Shown here piece by piece: positions 9,096-18,848 of a DNA stretch of 64,000 bases (position 1 is the first letter of the stretch; every line of letters starts with the position of its first letter). The translations under genes were made by a program, and so were the position numbers. The stretch comes from Diploptera punctata (Eukaryota; Arthropoda; Insecta; Blattodea; Blaberidae), in NCBI GenBank assembly GCA_030220185.1, contig JASPKZ010004953.1, positions 466,001 to 530,000 on the forward strand, given 5' to 3'. The notes beneath the pieces were generated by a model. The model saw only the letters and a list, made by a program, of their open reading frames with translations, was not told the DNA's origin and did no database searches.

Positions 9096-9837
9096 TAATT
9101 GCACAAGATTATGAAGATTTAGAATATATGACTAGAAAATTAATAGACGAATATAAAAAATGCGGATTAATTTTGAACATGAAGAAAACAAAATATTTAT
9201 CAATTCTGAACAAGAACAGAATTTAATTTTGAGACTGGAGAAACGATAAAATCTTGTAGTGAGATCACATATTTAGGAATTAAAATAAATAAAATTGGAA
9301 GTTATAAAGAGGAAATAAGAAATAGAAGTAATAATGTAAAATTTGCAATTGCTTGCCTCAGTGGAATATTGTAGGATAAATACATATGTAATAAAAATAA
9401 AATTAATATATTTCATACAATTATTAAAAGCACCATTACTTAAGGAGCAGAACTTTGGTCATTAACAACAAAAACAACTAAGTATCATTTGGCAACGGAA
9501 ATGGATTTTATACGAAGTGCAGCAAGAATTTAAAGAAGAGAAAAAATTAGGAACTCAGTTATATGGGAAAAAAATGAAGATTGAAGACACTATTTTAGAT
9601 TATATTAAAACTCAGCAATTAAGATGGTACGGACATGTCCAGCGAATGGAAGAGGATCGGCTACCAAATTGTGTTTTGGAATGGAAACCTGAGGAAAGAC
9701 GAGACAGAGGAATACCTAAAACCTCCTGGAGTCAGAGAATATATTTATACATGAAGGAGAAACATCTACAACCAGGAGATTGGATGGACCGACAAAATCG
9801 GCTATTGGGAATCGGACGATATCAAATACATTAATCA
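9094..9837 (+). mobile_element. LINE-B fragment, RT C-terminal half
   Basis: It starts just after where the RT catalytic motif C would be (IAQDYEDLEYMTRKLIDEY follows). It then passes through a frameshift near 9226, the segments ITYLGIKINK and GAELWSL, a stop near 9530, and finally the uninterrupted end QQLRWYGHVQRMEEDRLP...WMDRQN. This is the thumb and post-RT region of a non-LTR retrotransposon. The FADD box and everything upstream are replaced by the TTA microsatellite. It cannot be functional. Confidence 0.87.
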
Positions 9838-9970
9838 ACCGATGATCTATCCATCTATCTATCTTATTATTACTACTACTACTGCAATAGGGAAAGATGG
9901 TATGTCACCAAGTACATGTTACATTGTAACTGTTTAATTTATTTTTTTAAGAAACATATACTCTAGTATT

Positions 9971-10082
9971 ACATTAATATTAAGAAGCTAAAGCTGTTAC
10001 TATGATAGAAATAAGTATATTAAAGTACACAACTAAATTATTGTAATCAAATGGTAAAGAGAAAAATCTATGCCTGAACCGG
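9971..10082 (+). repeat. Direct repeat unit 1 (~110 bp)
   Basis: Nearly identical to 10299-10409. Both run from ATTAATATTAAGAAGCTAAA into the arm GGTAAAGAGAAAAAT and the edge of a tRNA-like module. Confidence 0.9.
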
Positions 10083-10145
10083 GAATCAAACCCCGAACCT
10101 TCAGCTTTCCGTGCTGATGCTCTTAACCACTGAGCTAATTCAGGC
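10071..10145 (-). repeat. tRNA-like module T1 (fold intact, probably not a gene)
   Basis: The 75-nt minus-strand sequence folds as a cloverleaf: acceptor GCCTGAA/TTCAGGC, D-stem GCTC/GAGC, anticodon stem TCAGC/GCTGA and a T-arm with TTTGATT loop. The anticodon loop ACGGAAA has C at position 33 instead of U. A GGA anticodon would be Ser, but the long variable arm of tRNA-Ser is missing. It occurs in inverted duplicate with T2, so it behaves as a repeat head and not as a tRNA gene. Confidence 0.65.
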
Positions 10146-10298
10146 TTCCTTCCCATCCAAGCATAAATGCTTCCTTTACCTTACTCTCTTGGTCCCACAT
10201 TCAATTGCAATGAATCATCATTCACAAATACACAATGAATGGCTTCTACATTAAGAAGACATGAAGGGACTCCACACAGCTATAGCATTATTATTTAT

Positions 10299-10409
10299 TA
10301 AATTAATATTAAGAAGCTAAAGCTGTTACTATGATTGAAATAAGTATATTAAAGTACACAACTAAATTATTGTAATCAAACGGTAAAGAGAAAAATGTAT
10401 GCCTGAACC
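10299..10409 (+). repeat. Direct repeat unit 2 (~110 bp)
   Basis: Second copy of the 9971-10082 unit. It is followed by a truncated T1-like piece (TCAGCTTTCCG) and then the inverted module T2. Confidence 0.9.
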
Positions 10410-10429
10410 TTCAGCTTTCCGGGAAGGAA

Positions 10430-10504
10430 ACCTGAATTAGCTCAATGGTTAAGAGCATCAGCACGGAAAGCTGAAGGTTCGGGGTTCGATTCCCGGTTCA
10501 GACA
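10430..10504 (+). repeat. tRNA-like module T2, inverse of T1
   Basis: The same tRNA-like sequence as T1 on the opposite strand, with B box GGTTCGATTCCCG. The arm GGTAAAGAGAAAAAT at 10383-10397 is matched by its complement ATTTTTCTCTTTACC at 10508-10522, so the module sits inside an inverted repeat. Confidence 0.7.
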
Positions 10505-10532
10505 TACATTTTTCTCTTTACCATTTGATATA

Positions 10533-11249
10533 CTCTAGTGCATCGTTTCCCGACCTGTGGTTCGCGAACCCCCAGGGGGTTTGCAAAATATTTCAAGGGG
10601 TTCGCCAAAACTTTTCCGTAATGGCGGGATGAACAATATTTTAGAATCCACAATAAGCGTAAATGAAAAAGAGCAGCTTCTTGAAATTTCCACTGATATT
10701 CAGTTTTATAAATATTTGTCATTAATTGGTTTTTGGTTAAGTTTAAAGGAGTTCCCGGTGTTAGCGAATAAAGCCATAACGGCTCTATCATCCTTTTCAT
10801 CCACATATTTGTGAGAAAAATCGTTTTCTTCATATTCCTACTTTTAAACATTATACAGAAACAGACTCTGTGCTGAAAGTGATTTGAGACTTTATTTAAC
10901 TTCTGTGGTTCCTCACTTCAAAGCTCTGTGCCATGGAAAGCAGGCGCAACCTTCTCACTGAATTCAAAGGAAGACGTGAGTAATTAAAATGGAAACTTGT
11001 ATTTATTATTGCAACTAGACCCACACGTTGTGTAACTTTTAAGCCGTAACTAGAATAACATTAGGATTTAACCGTTAAGGGTTATGTTAATTTAAGGTTA
11101 TCAAATCTTATACTTCAAATTAAATTTTATACATGTCTAACTGTCTATATATATATATATATATATTTAAACGTCAGTGGTTAACCCAACTCATATCGTT
11201 GTGGAAGGCGTTCGCGAGTCGAAAAAGGTTGGGAACCGCTGCTCTAGTA
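10533..11249. mobile_element. hAT DNA transposon (second family) with near-exact TSD
   Basis: The element spans 10541-11241 (701 bp). Its ends CATCGTTTCCCGACC and the complement of CAGCGGTTCCCAACC are imperfect inverted repeats of the common hAT type. Flanks CTCTAGTG and CTCTAGTA match at 7 of 8 bases, as expected for an 8-bp duplication with one later change. It contains a transposase C-terminal relic and a TA run near 11147-11166. Confidence 0.85.
10610..10961 (+). pseudogene. hAT transposase C-terminal relic
   Basis: The reading frame contains EQLLEISTD, GFWLSLKEFPVLANKAITAL, SFSSTYL, an in-frame stop, EKSFS, then ESDLRLYLTSVVPHFKALC and KQAQPSH before the terminal stop. This is the C-terminal dimerisation region of SCAND3/ZMYM6-like hAT transposases. 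The expected CE after TYL is replaced by a stop. The N-terminal zinc finger and DDE residues are absent. It is nonfunctional. Confidence 0.83.
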
Positions 11250-12046
11250 TAACAATGGCTATTGCGATTAAATAAAATAGATTTCTTATAATTTGGGACA
11301 CTGTTGAAACGTGTGCACAAACTTTCAAATTAATTGTTATTATTTATTAAGCAGCGAAGTGAATGAATGTCGTCAATAATTTTCGGAAAGGGAGTCGTGT
11401 ATGCAAGAAGTTTGGGATTCGCTGGTATAGTTTATCTTCCTGCGTTGCGAAGAAAAGTTTAACAAGATGTATAAATAAATATTCATTTATGTAATGGGTT
11501 TGTAGGCAGCCAAATAACGTTTTAAACGGGTACAAAAGTTTGGCGGGCTTTTATATGGGGGTCCTGAATTGAGATTTTGTCAAATATAATTTTATTTTCA
11601 CGTTTAATGGGTTCATTGGGGTCGAAATAACACATTTTGAAGAAAAAAATATTATATTGTAAAGGGGTGCATTTAAGGGGATTTTGGTCTCAACCAAGTT
11701 TTTGCTCTTTAGTTGATGTGGCATTTAAGACTGCAGTTAAAAAAAAGCCTGGAGCTCTGAAGATACAGAATATGATACCACAGATCACAGTGAGATGGAG
11801 TTATTTCTCCCGAAGCAAGAAAAGAATTAAATGCCAAAGTTATCATATATGATACCTAGGATGCAACCTTTTAGGTGCCACGCCCCCAGGAAATATGTAA
11901 GTTTAAGTGGAGACTCCCATATTGTTGTCTACTAAATTTTGTCTAAATGTAATATAAATAGGCCTTGCAAGCTTATTAATCGCACAAGGATGTAGAAACC
12001 CTTCCACTGAATGACATGCAGGCCAAGATAATGCATCACTATTTAG
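11250..12046. other. No recognisable feature
   Basis: Short ORFs exist on both strands (for example 11637-11852 plus and 11347-11535 minus), but I see no conserved motif, splice structure or codon signal to support them. Confidence 0.45.
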
Positions 12047-12151
12047 GATCGATTTCACCAACAGAGGTAACTGTATTACGCTAGTTTTCCCCGTGTATAA
12101 TGCATAGCTTAAACTGGCGTAATACAGTTACGTCTGTTGGTGAAACCGACT
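12047..12151. repeat. Small hairpin element (MITE-like)
   Basis: About 30-bp inverted arms, ATTTCACCAACAGAGGTAAC on the left and the complementary GTTACGTCTGTTGGTGAAAC on the right, around a ~36-bp centre. It could be a miniature inverted-repeat transposon. I see no clear target duplication. Confidence 0.65.
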
Positions 12152-12161
12152 CTTACTCAGT

Positions 12162-12509
12162 GTCCACCGCTGTGGTCTCGAGGTAGCGTGCTGCCTTGTC
12201 ACGCAGAGAGCCCGGGTTCGATCCCCGGTCGGGGCAGTTTTTCTGGGTGAGGTTTTTATCGGGGATTTTCCTCAGGTAAGACAAATGTCAGGAAAACTTT
12301 AAGGCCCAAACGGTCCCCGAAATCATATGGCCATCATCATCATCATCATCGTCCTTATCATTATCATCATCATCATCATCCTTCACCGGTGTGGAAAGCA
12401 ACGGGAAGCTACCACACCTACAATTCCCTCGTAAAGCTGCAAGCATAGCATGAAATTGCTATAATTGCAGTGAAGGACCTGCCTTCGGGCAGAATTACTA
12501 TGGATGGAT
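12162..12509 (+). mobile_element. SINE-1 copy
   Basis: A full copy with tRNA-like head, ATC-rich body, CTGC/GCAG 3' hairpin and GGAT tail. It is flanked by a 9-bp duplication TTACTCAGT (12153-12161 and 12510-12518). Confidence 0.92.
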
Positions 12510-12518
12510 TTACTCAGT

Positions 12519-13051
12519 CATATATGTGTTAGTCATATGACATTTGGGCCTTAATTATTCTGGAAATTTGCCTTACAGCCCAGGAAACGAAATTAATCAG
12601 TAAACTGTGCCGACCGAAAATCGAACCCGGGCTCGCTATGGCCGAAGCAGCGCTGTTATGTCGTTTTACGGTCCAATTTAATACTATTGTTAATTATTAT
12701 TATTAGATTTTGCAATGTTTTTTGACATCTTCCTGTGGCCGTTTCAAGATTCGACAGCCAATACCCACGTCTCTCTCTTTTTCTACGTCCTTTACTCCAT
12801 GCCACTTTCTTTCATTGTTCTGAATATTCCTTGTGTCTATGTTAGTTTTCATCTCTTTTTTTTCCCCTTTTCATGTCGGATTTAACTAAAAAAGATCCTC
12901 TATGGAATCCGTCTTCCACCATTCTTCAATTTTTGTATTTATCTTGAAAAAAGAACATCTTCTCTTTACATACAGATTTGTTACTTCTGAATATTCTTTT
13001 TAGTTTTTTTTTTAATTTAAAAAATATTTGGGGCTATTTGGGCTCACAAAC
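12519..13051. other. Unassigned; weak tRNA-like patch at 12606-12665
   Basis: The minus strand at 12606-12665 has a B-box-like CGGGTTCGATTTT and may be the head of a decayed SINE. The rest is T-rich with no supported feature. Confidence 0.4.
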
Positions 13052-13062
13052 ATCCTCTACCC

Positions 13063-13465
13063 TTCTTCTTCATGTAGGCCCACGTTTTCCCTTAACAGAG
13101 ATTTAGGCGCTCTCCCCCTACAGGGAAGAATTTGAACCATACTAATTTAGTTACACTTGTTTTCGAATAGATGCCATTTGAGTGGTCCATGGTCAGCGTT
13201 CCGCCTCATACTGACATCTAGGAAACCAAGGTAGTACTAGGACGGGAAAATTCGGTAAATTTTGCTTAGAGGCCTTTTCATTCAGGTTTAAGAAACTTTT
13301 ACGAGCCTGAAAATCTTCAAACTCGGGACCCACGGCTTAAAGTCCCTCCCAGAGGACTTGCTCCTTGGATTTTTCCATCCTAAAAAATCCATCGACCCCG
13401 GCCGGGTTTGAACCCGGAACCAGAGGCAAGGAGCATAACCACTAGTCCACCGCGGCCGAATAGAG
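13063..13465 (-). mobile_element. SINE-4 (tRNA-derived SINE), full copy
   Basis: The minus-strand head GGCCGCGGTGGACTAGTGG and B box GGTTCAAACCC are followed by a ~330-bp body. An 11-bp duplication ATCCTCTACCC flanks it (13052-13062 and 13466-13476). Three further copies lie at 28518, 30550 and 34575. Confidence 0.9.
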
Positions 13466-13476
13466 ATCCTCTACCC

Positions 13477-14048
13477 GTGAATATAATTCAAGCACTTAAA
13501 AGTGATAACTGTAGAAATTAGCACTTCTGATTGGGATGTTGGTGAGACATGCCAAGCATTGTAGTCCTACAGTATTTATAAAATATAATCAAATTAACGA
13601 CAACAATGCAAAATAATGTAGCATTTCACCAATGGGTATGACTATATTATTATAGATAAAAAATTACAATAAAATATATTATTCTTTGACATTATAAACT
13701 AACACTATACAGGATAGGGAAATTACTGTATTGCTCTTTAAAAATCACTCTTTCTGTTTAAAATCTAACGCAATTTCTTGGAACTGACACAAATTGAACG
13801 AAAAGTTTACTTCCTTCTTGACGAACTGCGCAGATTAGCACTGGCATATTTGTGTTAGTCAAAAACACGTGAATCTATAAATATCAAACGAAATACAGAG
13901 TGACCGGCTTGTGGATTCAACATATTTCAAAGTATAATAAATAAAACTTGGTTTAACTCTGATTCAGAAACTCTTGCGTTATATTTTCATGTGCGGCAGA
14001 TGTCAAGCCAGCATTTGACCATCAATTAAGTATTAAGAAACATTTGTG
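13477..14048. other. No recognisable feature
   Basis: AT-rich DNA with no supported ORF or repeat family. Confidence 0.5.
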
Positions 14049-14165
14049 GTACCGAGCGAATTAGCACAGAAGGTAGCGTTTGAGACTCATATTCGTGAGG
14101 TCCACGTTCAAATACCGATGCCGACCAATCTCAAGGTTTTCCTCAGTCATCAAGACAAATGATAG
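14049..14165 (+). mobile_element. SINE-9, tRNA-like head fragment
   Basis: An A-box-like GAATTAGCACAGAAGGTAG and a B-box-like CGTTCAAATACC are spaced as in a tRNA. They are followed by TCTCAAGGTTTTCCTCAGTC, which resembles the start of a SINE body. Single copy in this window. Confidence 0.5.
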
Positions 14166-14481
14166 ATTTATTACTAATAAAATTCATTGTTTAAAATCGT
14201 GGAGGTGGATATTCATACAATAAAATAAAGTTAAAATATGTACCTTCCTAGGTTAGTATCGTCGTCCTCGACTTTAAAAAAATATATGTATGCTTTTTTG
14301 TCTGTAGGCCTTTCAGAATCTCTATTCCATCAGCAGCAGGTCTTTCTTCGCTACATTTATTGATGTTCTCGATGCTGGTCTTAATGAAGTGTTTCCGAGA
14401 CTAAAGTTTCTTCCTGACGATATCGTATAGAGGGTTGTTTAGACCGGGAGTGCTTTCATTTATCTTGTTATATATTTCCTT
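14166..14481 (-). mobile_element. Left arm of Penelope-like inverted-repeat complex
   Basis: Inverted relative to 15534-15785 and homologous to arms at 31278, 31897 and 32112. On the minus strand it has CTGCTGATGG, the stem GGAAT/ATTCT with AGAG loop and GAAA. The catalytic-like box is shortened in this copy. It is interrupted at 14482 by Family A. Confidence 0.6.
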
Positions 14482-14914
14482 GACTATTTAACTCATGCCC
14501 CAAATGGGAGTCAATGACCAATCACGTTTCAATGATTTCTGTTTTACAACCAATCAGAGTCGTGTTTCACGAAATATTTATCAGTGTTCTAATTACCATA
14601 TTAAAGAAAGCTCCTCCTTTTTAATATTCTGAAATAGTATGATCTAGTTGCAGTGATAAACAAAAGAAGCAGATGAAGCGTACCTATCGTTTCTCATTTC
14701 TTTTCAAACATCGCCGTTTACATTAGATATATAAATATTTTAAAATAACTACAGTTAAATAATGATTTGTGAGTAAACAGCTTAATTTTATTCGTTAAAT
14801 AGTCCTAACAAATGCCATTCTTGATTTCCAAATTCTCTAGATAAATTCACTCCTCACTTCGTGAGTCGTGAATTTATCGATAATTTGGAAATCACTCGTG
14901 GCATTACTTATGAT
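14482..14914 (+). repeat. Family A repeat, copy A3 (internally deleted)
   Basis: Begins GACTATTTAACTCATGCCCC and ends with the 95-nt hairpin (14811-14905) and TTATGA. About 300 bp in the middle are missing, with a direct jump from TATTCTGAA to ATAGTATGATC. Confidence 0.85.
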
Positions 14915-14925
14915 AATTCCCCAGA

Positions 14926-15175
14926 TCTTCCAATATATTGATTTGTGTCGGGTTTCCCTCTTTGTGTACTATTGTAAAGGTGTCTTCTATTGAATTCATT
15001 CTATGAATGAATGAACTTACAATAGTACACAAAGAGGGAAAGAATGAACTCAATAGAAGACACCCTTACAATATTATACAAAGAGGGGAACCCAACAAAA
15101 ATCAATATATTGGAAGACCTGTAAATTATCAAGGATATAGATAACAAGTTTCTAATAAACCCAAAGACAAAAATT
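14926..15175. pseudogene. Two inverted remnants of one coding segment (Penelope-like?)
   Basis: The minus strand (about 15000-14926) and the plus strand (about 15035-15140) each encode the same short segment, including KEGNPT and INILEDL, head to head around 15010. I associate this with the C-terminal end of Penelope-like proteins from memory of insect genomes, without a search. It lies between the two inverted arms and so belongs to the same complex. Confidence 0.45.
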
Positions 15176-15179
15176 TGAA

Positions 15180-15450
15180 TATTTTAGTAAAGAAGCCAGA
15201 TATTATCCCAGAAATTCCACGTAAAACTACAGTAGCAAAATTTAGACTGCTTACAGAACATGACTATTTGGCCAAACATTGATATAAAATATGAATCTAC
15301 ACGAATCCAAATTGCCCTCTATGCAACAAAGATGAAGAAATTAACGAAGAACATCTACAAACCTGTGAAGTATTACCTGTTGAATCCACCGTAGAGAAAT
15401 ATTGAAGAGCAAGAACGCTAATGGCTTCTGTATTCACGTAGACTTTCACG
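15180..15450 (+). mobile_element. LINE-H fragment: RNase H C-terminal region
   Basis: Reads KTTVAKFRLLTEHDYLAKH, then after two stops NPNCPLCNKDEEINEEHLQTC. This matches the region after RNase H in Jockey/R1-type non-LTR retrotransposons, where CPLC...EHL...C is a conserved zinc-knuckle-like end. Only ~80 codons remain, with in-frame stops. Confidence 0.8.
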
Positions 15451-15533
15451 GCCGGAGCTGCTATGATCAGGATCATCATAACTAATGGCTTCGTTGCCAA
15501 GGCCCAGCATTTGAAAACAACAACAGTTGTTAA

Positions 15534-15785
15534 TAAATGAAAGCACTCCCCGAATAAACAACCCTCTATATGATATCGTCAGGAAGAAACTTTAGTCCCG
15601 GACAATACTTCATTAAGACCAGCGTCGAGAACATCAATAAATATAGCGAAGAAAGACCTGCTGATGATGGAATAGAGATTCTGAAAGGCCTACAGACAAA
15701 AAAGCATACATATTTTTTTTAAGTTAAGGGCGAACGGCACTAACCTAAGAGGGTACATATTTTAACTTTATTTTATTAAATGATA
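15534..15785 (+). mobile_element. Right arm of Penelope-like inverted-repeat complex
   Basis: The inverted partner of 14166-14481. It carries CTGATGA at 15661-15667, one unpaired T, the stem GGAAT (15669-15673), an AGAG loop, ATTCT (15678-15682) and GAAA (15683-15686), then GGCCTACAG. This is the best match to a hammerhead CUGANGA...GAAA core in the window, but stems I and III are not convincing. Confidence 0.6.
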
Positions 15786-16164
15786 GCTTGCAAGCACATT
15801 ACTACAAATAATTTCATAATAATTATATTTATTATCTACACATGACACGCAATAGAAACACACAGCCTACTGAAATGACATGAGCTTAGAGATTAAAGTA
15901 TCCCTAAATAAGAATTAAATAAAACACGGTGTTGACCCTGGGTAATAACATTAAAAAAGTTGTATATTCTTCTTGTTCTCTATCGTTTTACAAACCTCTG
16001 ACCTTATACGAGAGAGCCTTACGAACTATCGGGAGATGCAGTTTATATTTTGGATCGCACAAATACTTTTCTGAGTCACACAACGACATAAGGATCAGCT
16101 GAATCCGGGGTCTCCTCCGAGACTGCGAACATTAAAGATGAAATACATGTTGTGTTTCTCATAA
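15786..16164. other. No recognisable feature
   Basis: No supported ORF or repeat. Confidence 0.45.
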
Positions 16165-16460
16165 AAAAACTAAAAATTAAATTGGTATGCTCATGTAGAA
16201 ATAATGACAGATTACCAAGAAGAATACTAGAATGGGTGCCACTTGGTAGAAGAAAAAGAAAGGTAAAAAATAAGTGGATTGATGGTGTTTTGAGAAGCAT
16301 GGTGTTTTGAGAAGCATGGTGTTTTGAGAAGCATGGTGTTTTGAGAAGCATGGTGTTTTGAGAAGCATGAGGGAAAAAGGATTGGACGATGGAGATTGGA
16401 ATGACAGAGATGTGGAGGAGAATGACATTAGATTAATGGGCGCAGGAAGATGTAAAACTT
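16165..16460 (+). mobile_element. LINE-B-type 3' fragment with 17-bp tandem expansion
   Basis: The reading frames give KLVCSCRNNDRLPRRILEW and GRRKRKVKNKWIDGVLRSM, and beyond the tandem repeat MREKGLDDGDWNDRD. This is the post-RT C-terminus of a LINE. Five copies of a 17-bp unit break the frame in the middle. Confidence 0.8.
16282..16366 (+). repeat. 17-bp tandem repeat x5
   Basis: Five perfect copies of ATGGTGTTTTGAGAAGC within LINE coding sequence. Confidence 0.97.
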
Positions 16461-16489
16461 GCTAAATACATAAATATATATCTCTTAAC

Positions 16490-16800
16490 GATCTAGAGAT
16501 CGCATTTTTCGGAATTAAAAATGAAAAAGGTTGAGTTTGTTAACCAATTAAATGAAACTATTAGGAGTAGAGGTTAACCTGAAATAAAACTTTTAAATAT
16601 CCTTCTAGTAGCCACAGTTTTCAATTTTTCACAATAATACTCGGAATGTGCTATTGAAATAAAACAAAAAAAGTGTAATAAAAAACACCGAAATAGGACC
16701 ATTAGGAATGGACGTTTATATGAAACCGTAGTTTAAAAAACCGCTATAGCGGCCGCAATATTTTTCTCACAAAATAAATATATATTTCGTAAACCAGCCA
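16490..16800 (+). repeat. Relic of the Helitron-3 internal repeat
   Basis: Diverged similarity to the tandem units at 7410-8310. Shared marks are CATTAGGAATGG, GAAACCGTAGTTTAAAAAAC and CGCTATAGCGG, spaced as in those units. The ends are not defined. Confidence 0.5.
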
Positions 16801-17109
16801 AATCGGACCACAAATTAGACTTCCTGAGAAAAATCGTTTAGTTAACGCAGTTTCTGCGTGACAAAATGTTGTCATTATTCTTCTATCCATCATGGACACT
16901 TTGTTTATTCCTCTTCAATACGTCGTTGCCAAATCAGCGTTGCATCCATATTTTGGCTGCCAATGTTATGTCCTCCACTTGCCCAGTGTCTCTTGCAATC
17001 TTTTCCAGTCTATAATAAATTGTCCTTGCTGTAACCTACAGGTCTATATCCTCATTCCATTCAAAGTTTATATTCTGTATTAATTTCGTTATATTTTCTA
17101 TCTTCAGTA
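16801..17109. other. No recognisable feature
   Basis: No supported ORF or repeat; the 63-codon plus-strand ORF at 16892 has no recognisable motif. Confidence 0.45.
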
Positions 17110-17530
17110 CTATTTAACTAACTCACTGGCACTATCGAACATTGAGGTTCATGGCCGCGCGGACAGAAGCTCTACATACACTCTTAACCTGAGCTAATGC
17201 TTTCCAATTATTCTTTGCATAATTTATCTCCCTCAAATCGTGGTAAGTATTATTCTCGCACCTCATTCTTGACCTGCCTACTGGGTCCTTTCCCTTTAAT
17301 TTTCGTACAAATAATTCCCATGTCCCTCTTTCATTCCCCATTCTTGTCTTATGTCCAAGGTATCGTAGTCCACGAGACTTAACTGTTCTTATTACATTTG
17401 GTTTCCCACAAAGATCATGTAGGCCTAGCTCATGGTAGTTCGCCTGTCTGTTCGGCTCTCTTTGATGCAGAATAGTCTTAAACACTTTATTCTCAAATAT
17501 CTTCAGTATGCACACTTGTCGGATTTTTAA
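17110..17530 (-). mobile_element. LINE-A 3' fragment (diverged)
   Basis: A 127-codon open stretch encodes IFENKVF, KSRGLRYLGHKTRM, DPVGRSRMRCENN and the end RAAMNLNVR. It is the post-RT C-terminus of LINE-A with many replacements. It stands directly before another LINE-A copy in the same orientation. Confidence 0.85.
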
Positions 17531-17902
17531 ATTACTTATAACTAACTAACTCATTGGCACTGTCGAACCCATAGGTTCATGGCCGCACGGGCATAATCTC
17601 TCCATACATTCCTATCCTGAGCTAATGTTTTCCAGTCATCTCCTGTGTAATCTACTTCCCTCAAATAATGGATAATACCATTCTCCCACCTCATTCTTGG
17701 TCTACCAACTTGGCGTTTTCCCTCTGGCTTTCCTACAAGAAGCTTCCATTCATCTCCCATACGTGCCACATGTCCTGCCCATGGCAGTCTACGAGACTTA
17801 ACTGTTCTTATTATATCTGGCTCATCTGGCCTATCACGTAGCTCATTACTATGTAGTTTTCTCCATTCATCTGTCTGTTCATTTGTTTTCGGCCCAAAAA
17901 AT

Positions 17903-18433
17903 GTCCCTTTCTTTTTAATCTGACTGGCTTATCTCTATTAGGTTTTTTAGCATTGCAATTTTTTTCTGATGGGAGGGAGCTGGCCTATCACATCAACCCC
18001 CAACCTGGAGGATTATGGATTTTTTTTTCAGGTGTCCATCCTTAAATCAGTTGCTTTCACTACAGCTAAGAGCCTGATCTGCCCTTTAGGAAGAATTTGA
18101 CAGAAAAGATAAGATGAAATGATCCCCTCGGCCTCGAATACTCTAACACCATCGGGGTCGGAAAACAACAAGTGTTCCGTCCAGAGAGACTGGATAGGAA
18201 AGATAAAAAAAGAGATATGGTATGGAAGTGGAAGTACGTAACACCATATCGGTCAATATCTCACCATGCTGACCAGTGCACCATTCCGTCCGTTCACCAC
18301 ATAAGTTATATGGTTACTAACAGCTGCACCACGTGAAGGTGGGAAGATGTGCAGGGCTGTTCCTATAAGTCTCAGAATTTAAAGCAATTAGTGGCTCTCC
18401 TTCCTCTTAGCATCTTCCCTTTTACAACCCAAC
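17903..18433. mobile_element. Unidentified insertion 1 in LINE-A (~530 bp)
   Basis: Separates two LINE-A pieces that are contiguous in other copies. It contains GGCTTATCTCTATTAGG near its start and TTCCTATAAGTCTCAGAA near its end. No ORF or inverted ends were recognised. It may be a SINE or LINE 3' end. Confidence 0.5.
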
Positions 18434-18509
18434 AATTTTCCTAAGAACTTTATTCTCAAATACTCACAATCCTCGTTCCTCCCTTAAAATAAGAGTCCAT
18501 GTTTTGCAT

Positions 18510-18672
18510 CCACTATTATTATTGTTATTATTATCATCATCATCATCATCATCATCATCCCCTATAGTTTTCAATTATTGTATTTATAACTGCCAACTGT
18601 ACCTATAGTTCTCAGTTCCACAGGAGTTACAGGCCTGTTTATCTGTGATACAAATGGAAGAGCTACTTCTAC

Positions 18673-18746
<74 letters not shown>

Positions 18747-18818
18747 TGTTATTATTATAATCAACTTCAAATACTATTTTTTTAGGATCCACTCCGACTC
18801 CAAAATTGATTTAATATA
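18510..18818. mobile_element. Unidentified insertion 2 in LINE-A, with ATC and TTA microsatellites
   Basis: Lies between LINE-A pieces. It contains a TTATTATT/ATC run near 18511-18560 and a long TTA run at 18674-18745. An apparent poly-Asn ORF across it is a microsatellite artefact. Confidence 0.5.
18674..18745 (+). repeat. (TTA)n microsatellite
   Basis: About 24 TTA units with a few changes at the 3' side. Confidence 0.96.
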
Positions 18819-18848
18819 ATGTAACTGGGAGAATAACAGTTTTCAGTT

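Noticed and set aside
10071..10504. T1 and T2 as functional tRNA genes
   Set aside because: Cloverleaf pairing is good, but U33 is missing, the anticodon would indicate Ser without the long variable arm, and the sequences occur in a repeated inverted unit.
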